From positions 1-38,322 of the forward strand of contig JAFGDP010000087.1 in NCBI GenBank assembly GCA_016932075.1: DNA of 38,322 bases, written 5' to 3'. Position 1 is the stretch's first letter; every line of letters starts with the position of its first letter. Source of the DNA: Chitinispirillaceae bacterium. Its GTDB lineage: Bacteria > Fibrobacterota > Chitinivibrionia > Chitinivibrionales > Chitinispirillaceae. Both the position numbers and the translations under genes were made by a program. The notes beneath the pieces are model-generated. The model saw nothing but the letters and a program-made list of their open reading frames with translations. It was not told the origin of the DNA and did no database searches. Positions 37,069-38,322 of the stretch are shown piece by piece.

Positions 37069-38322
37069 TCAGTTAATCAGTACCAGTTTCGGTGGCACCG
37101 CGTATTTCCCGCTCCGCGCGTTGAGGAGGTAAATACCAGAGGCAAGCCCGTTGGTACACAGCGAAATTCGGCGTCCGGCAGAATGCCGTCTCTGAACAAC
37201 ATCGCCCCGCGCATTGAACAGTACCGCATTGTTGCCGCCTGCCTGCGCAAACAAGACCTGTATGCTTCCCGGCTCCTGATGGATTTGAACATCCCGATTT
37301 TTTAGATCATGCCGATGCGGCCTTGTCGACACTTCGCGGTTGGAATCCAGCGTCAAAGTGACGATGGAACGGGCGGGCAGGGAATAAGGACTTTCCAGCG
37401 TAAAGGTTCCCTGCCTTCTCATGTCGAGCTGGCCGGTGCTGAGGTAGGGAGTGACCGTGGCCGTGTCGGACACTCCTGGGATCCTGAGCCGCACGGACTG
37501 TTCGCTGCTGAGGTAATTGACGAGCACCATGGTGATATTCCCGCCTGAAGGATCGATAAAGGCCGTGGGCATAATATCGCGCAGGGTCTCGGAAGGATCG
37601 AGATTGTCGGAACGCTCAACCTGGACGCGGCGCATGCCCGGGCGGATAAAGCGGCTGTAATGGCCGAGGGCCCAATAGGTTTTTTCCGGAGAGGCGGTCT
37701 GCTGGCGGCGGTCAACCCTGACCAGCCGGTAACGCGGAAGGCCGGAGGTGGACTCAAACGTTTCCCAGAACTGCCAGGCGGCCGCGTTCCCCACGGTGAG
37801 ATCGGTATATATCACTTTGGCCATGAACAGCCCCAGCTCATGATTGGTGGGGTTGGAAGACAAATCCTGCCATCCTTCGCCCAGGAAGCTGTATTCGGTC
37901 TGCCACCAATTGATGGGGACATCGGTCCGCCCTACGGCGTTGGCCAGGTCCCTCCTGATGGTATACAATCGACTGTCCGTATCCTCAGTCCAGTAACTGT
38001 GCCCGGCAATTATTGGCGCCAATACTGAAAGGTCCCCTATATATAAAGGGTCGGACTCGTCCCAGTACCGCAGCTGACCCGTCAAGGCGTTATTGTTCCA
38101 GTTATTGTATATCCAGTCTATCGATCCCGCTTCGGTAACCAAGGCTTTTGTGGAAACGTGATGATTTGAGAATGCGGATTGCATTGCCACGACGATATCC
38201 CGAATCTCATCGGTACGCCATTGAGAGCCCTCCTGGGAACTGCACAGCCAGTCCCACTGGGGTTCATTGACCGGACTGATATAGTGCAGGGGCGTATTGA
38301 CACTTTCAAAATGGGCCGCTAC
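37069..38322 (-). CDS. GH30-family glycosidase, 5' part cut off by the window edge
   Basis: 417 residues are visible; the frame is open to the last base, so the start lies beyond the window. The visible part begins in the barrel, with the acid/base in YISPVNEPQWDW (Glu at visible residue 20), then SSQEGSQW, and the nucleophile in NWWQTEYSFLGEGW. YSRFIRPGMRRVQVE begins the usual GH30 beta-sandwich. The NEPQWDW...QEG pattern resembles the Glyco_hydr_30_2 group, which includes beta-1,6-galactanase-like enzymes, so it differs from the two xylanase-type GH30 genes at 26810 and 29517. The substrate is unknown. The C-terminal ~75 residues are a sorting-like module (AVLFNARGDVVQRR). Confidence 0.85.
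   Translation of the reverse strand, partial: VAAHFESVNTPLHYISPVNEPQWDWLCSSQEGSQWRTDEIRDIVVAMQSAFSNHHVSTKALVTEAGSIDWIYNNWNNNALTGQLRYWDESDPLYIGDLSVLAPIIAGHSYWTEDTDSRLYTIRRDLANAVGRTDVPINWWQTEYSFLGEGWQDLSSNPTNHELGLFMAKVIYTDLTVGNAAAWQFWETFESTSGLPRYRLVRVDRRQQTASPEKTYWALGHYSRFIRPGMRRVQVERSDNLDPSETLRDIMPTAFIDPSGGNITMVLVNYLSSEQSVRLRIPGVSDTATVTPYLSTGQLDMRRQGTFTLESPYSLPARSIVTLTLDSNREVSTRPHRHDLKNRDVQIHQEPGSIQVLFAQAGGNNAVLFNARGDVVQRRHSAGRRISLCTNGLASGIYLLNARSGKYAVPPKLVLIN

Overview
The window reads as a polysaccharide-degradation island from a member of the Fibrobacterota (Fibrobacter/Chitinispirillum-like). The basis is two TIGR02147/DUF4423 regulator genes, a family known mainly from that phylum, and a Por/T9SS-type C-terminal module on nearly every secreted enzyme. 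There is no SusC/SusD pair, no TonB receptor and no inner-membrane sugar transporter. Family names come from motifs read by eye; no database search was run.

Left part (1-17663), side-chain, galactan and mannan enzymes. On the + strand lie a 5'-truncated GH59 galactosidase-like enzyme and a GH27 alpha-galactosidase. On the - strand a regulator (9442-10320) overlaps a surface-lipoprotein gene (7776-9449), followed by a GH31 enzyme and an alginate-lyase-fold lyase. An AT-rich accessory patch (10321-12660) holds an array of about 42-bp tandem hairpins, a truncated beta-propeller gene and a minimal nucleotidyltransferase with a small partner. A second - strand set follows: GH26 mannanase, GH16 glucanase-like enzyme and a GH30 beta-1,6-galactanase-like enzyme.

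Right part (18095-35976), a glucurono-arabinoxylan set, all on +. It runs GH116-like enzyme, outer-membrane barrel, GH67 alpha-glucuronidase, then a second regulator + lipoprotein pair coupled by ATGA overlaps to a GH30 xylanase, then GH10, a second GH30 (subfamily 8), GH51 arabinofuranosidase, CE15 glucuronoyl esterase and CE6 acetylxylan esterase. Together these can cut the xylan backbone and remove (methyl)glucuronate, arabinose, acetyl and lignin-ester groups. A vapBC toxin-antitoxin pair and the 3' part of another GH30 gene close the window.

The most interesting signal is that both regulator + lipoprotein pairs have the same design: an N-terminal helix-turn-helix regulator, an overlapping gene for a lipoprotein with an unusual Leu-His-Cys lipobox, a Ser-Ser-Glu-Thr motif and a carbohydrate-binding-type C-terminus, then enzyme genes. 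A 12-bp motif, TGYTCHSTAAAW, lies as spaced direct repeats upstream of both regulators and of the GH116 gene. The spacing is exactly 75 bp in two of the three places. I infer a local sense-and-respond system controlling extracellular plant-polysaccharide enzymes.
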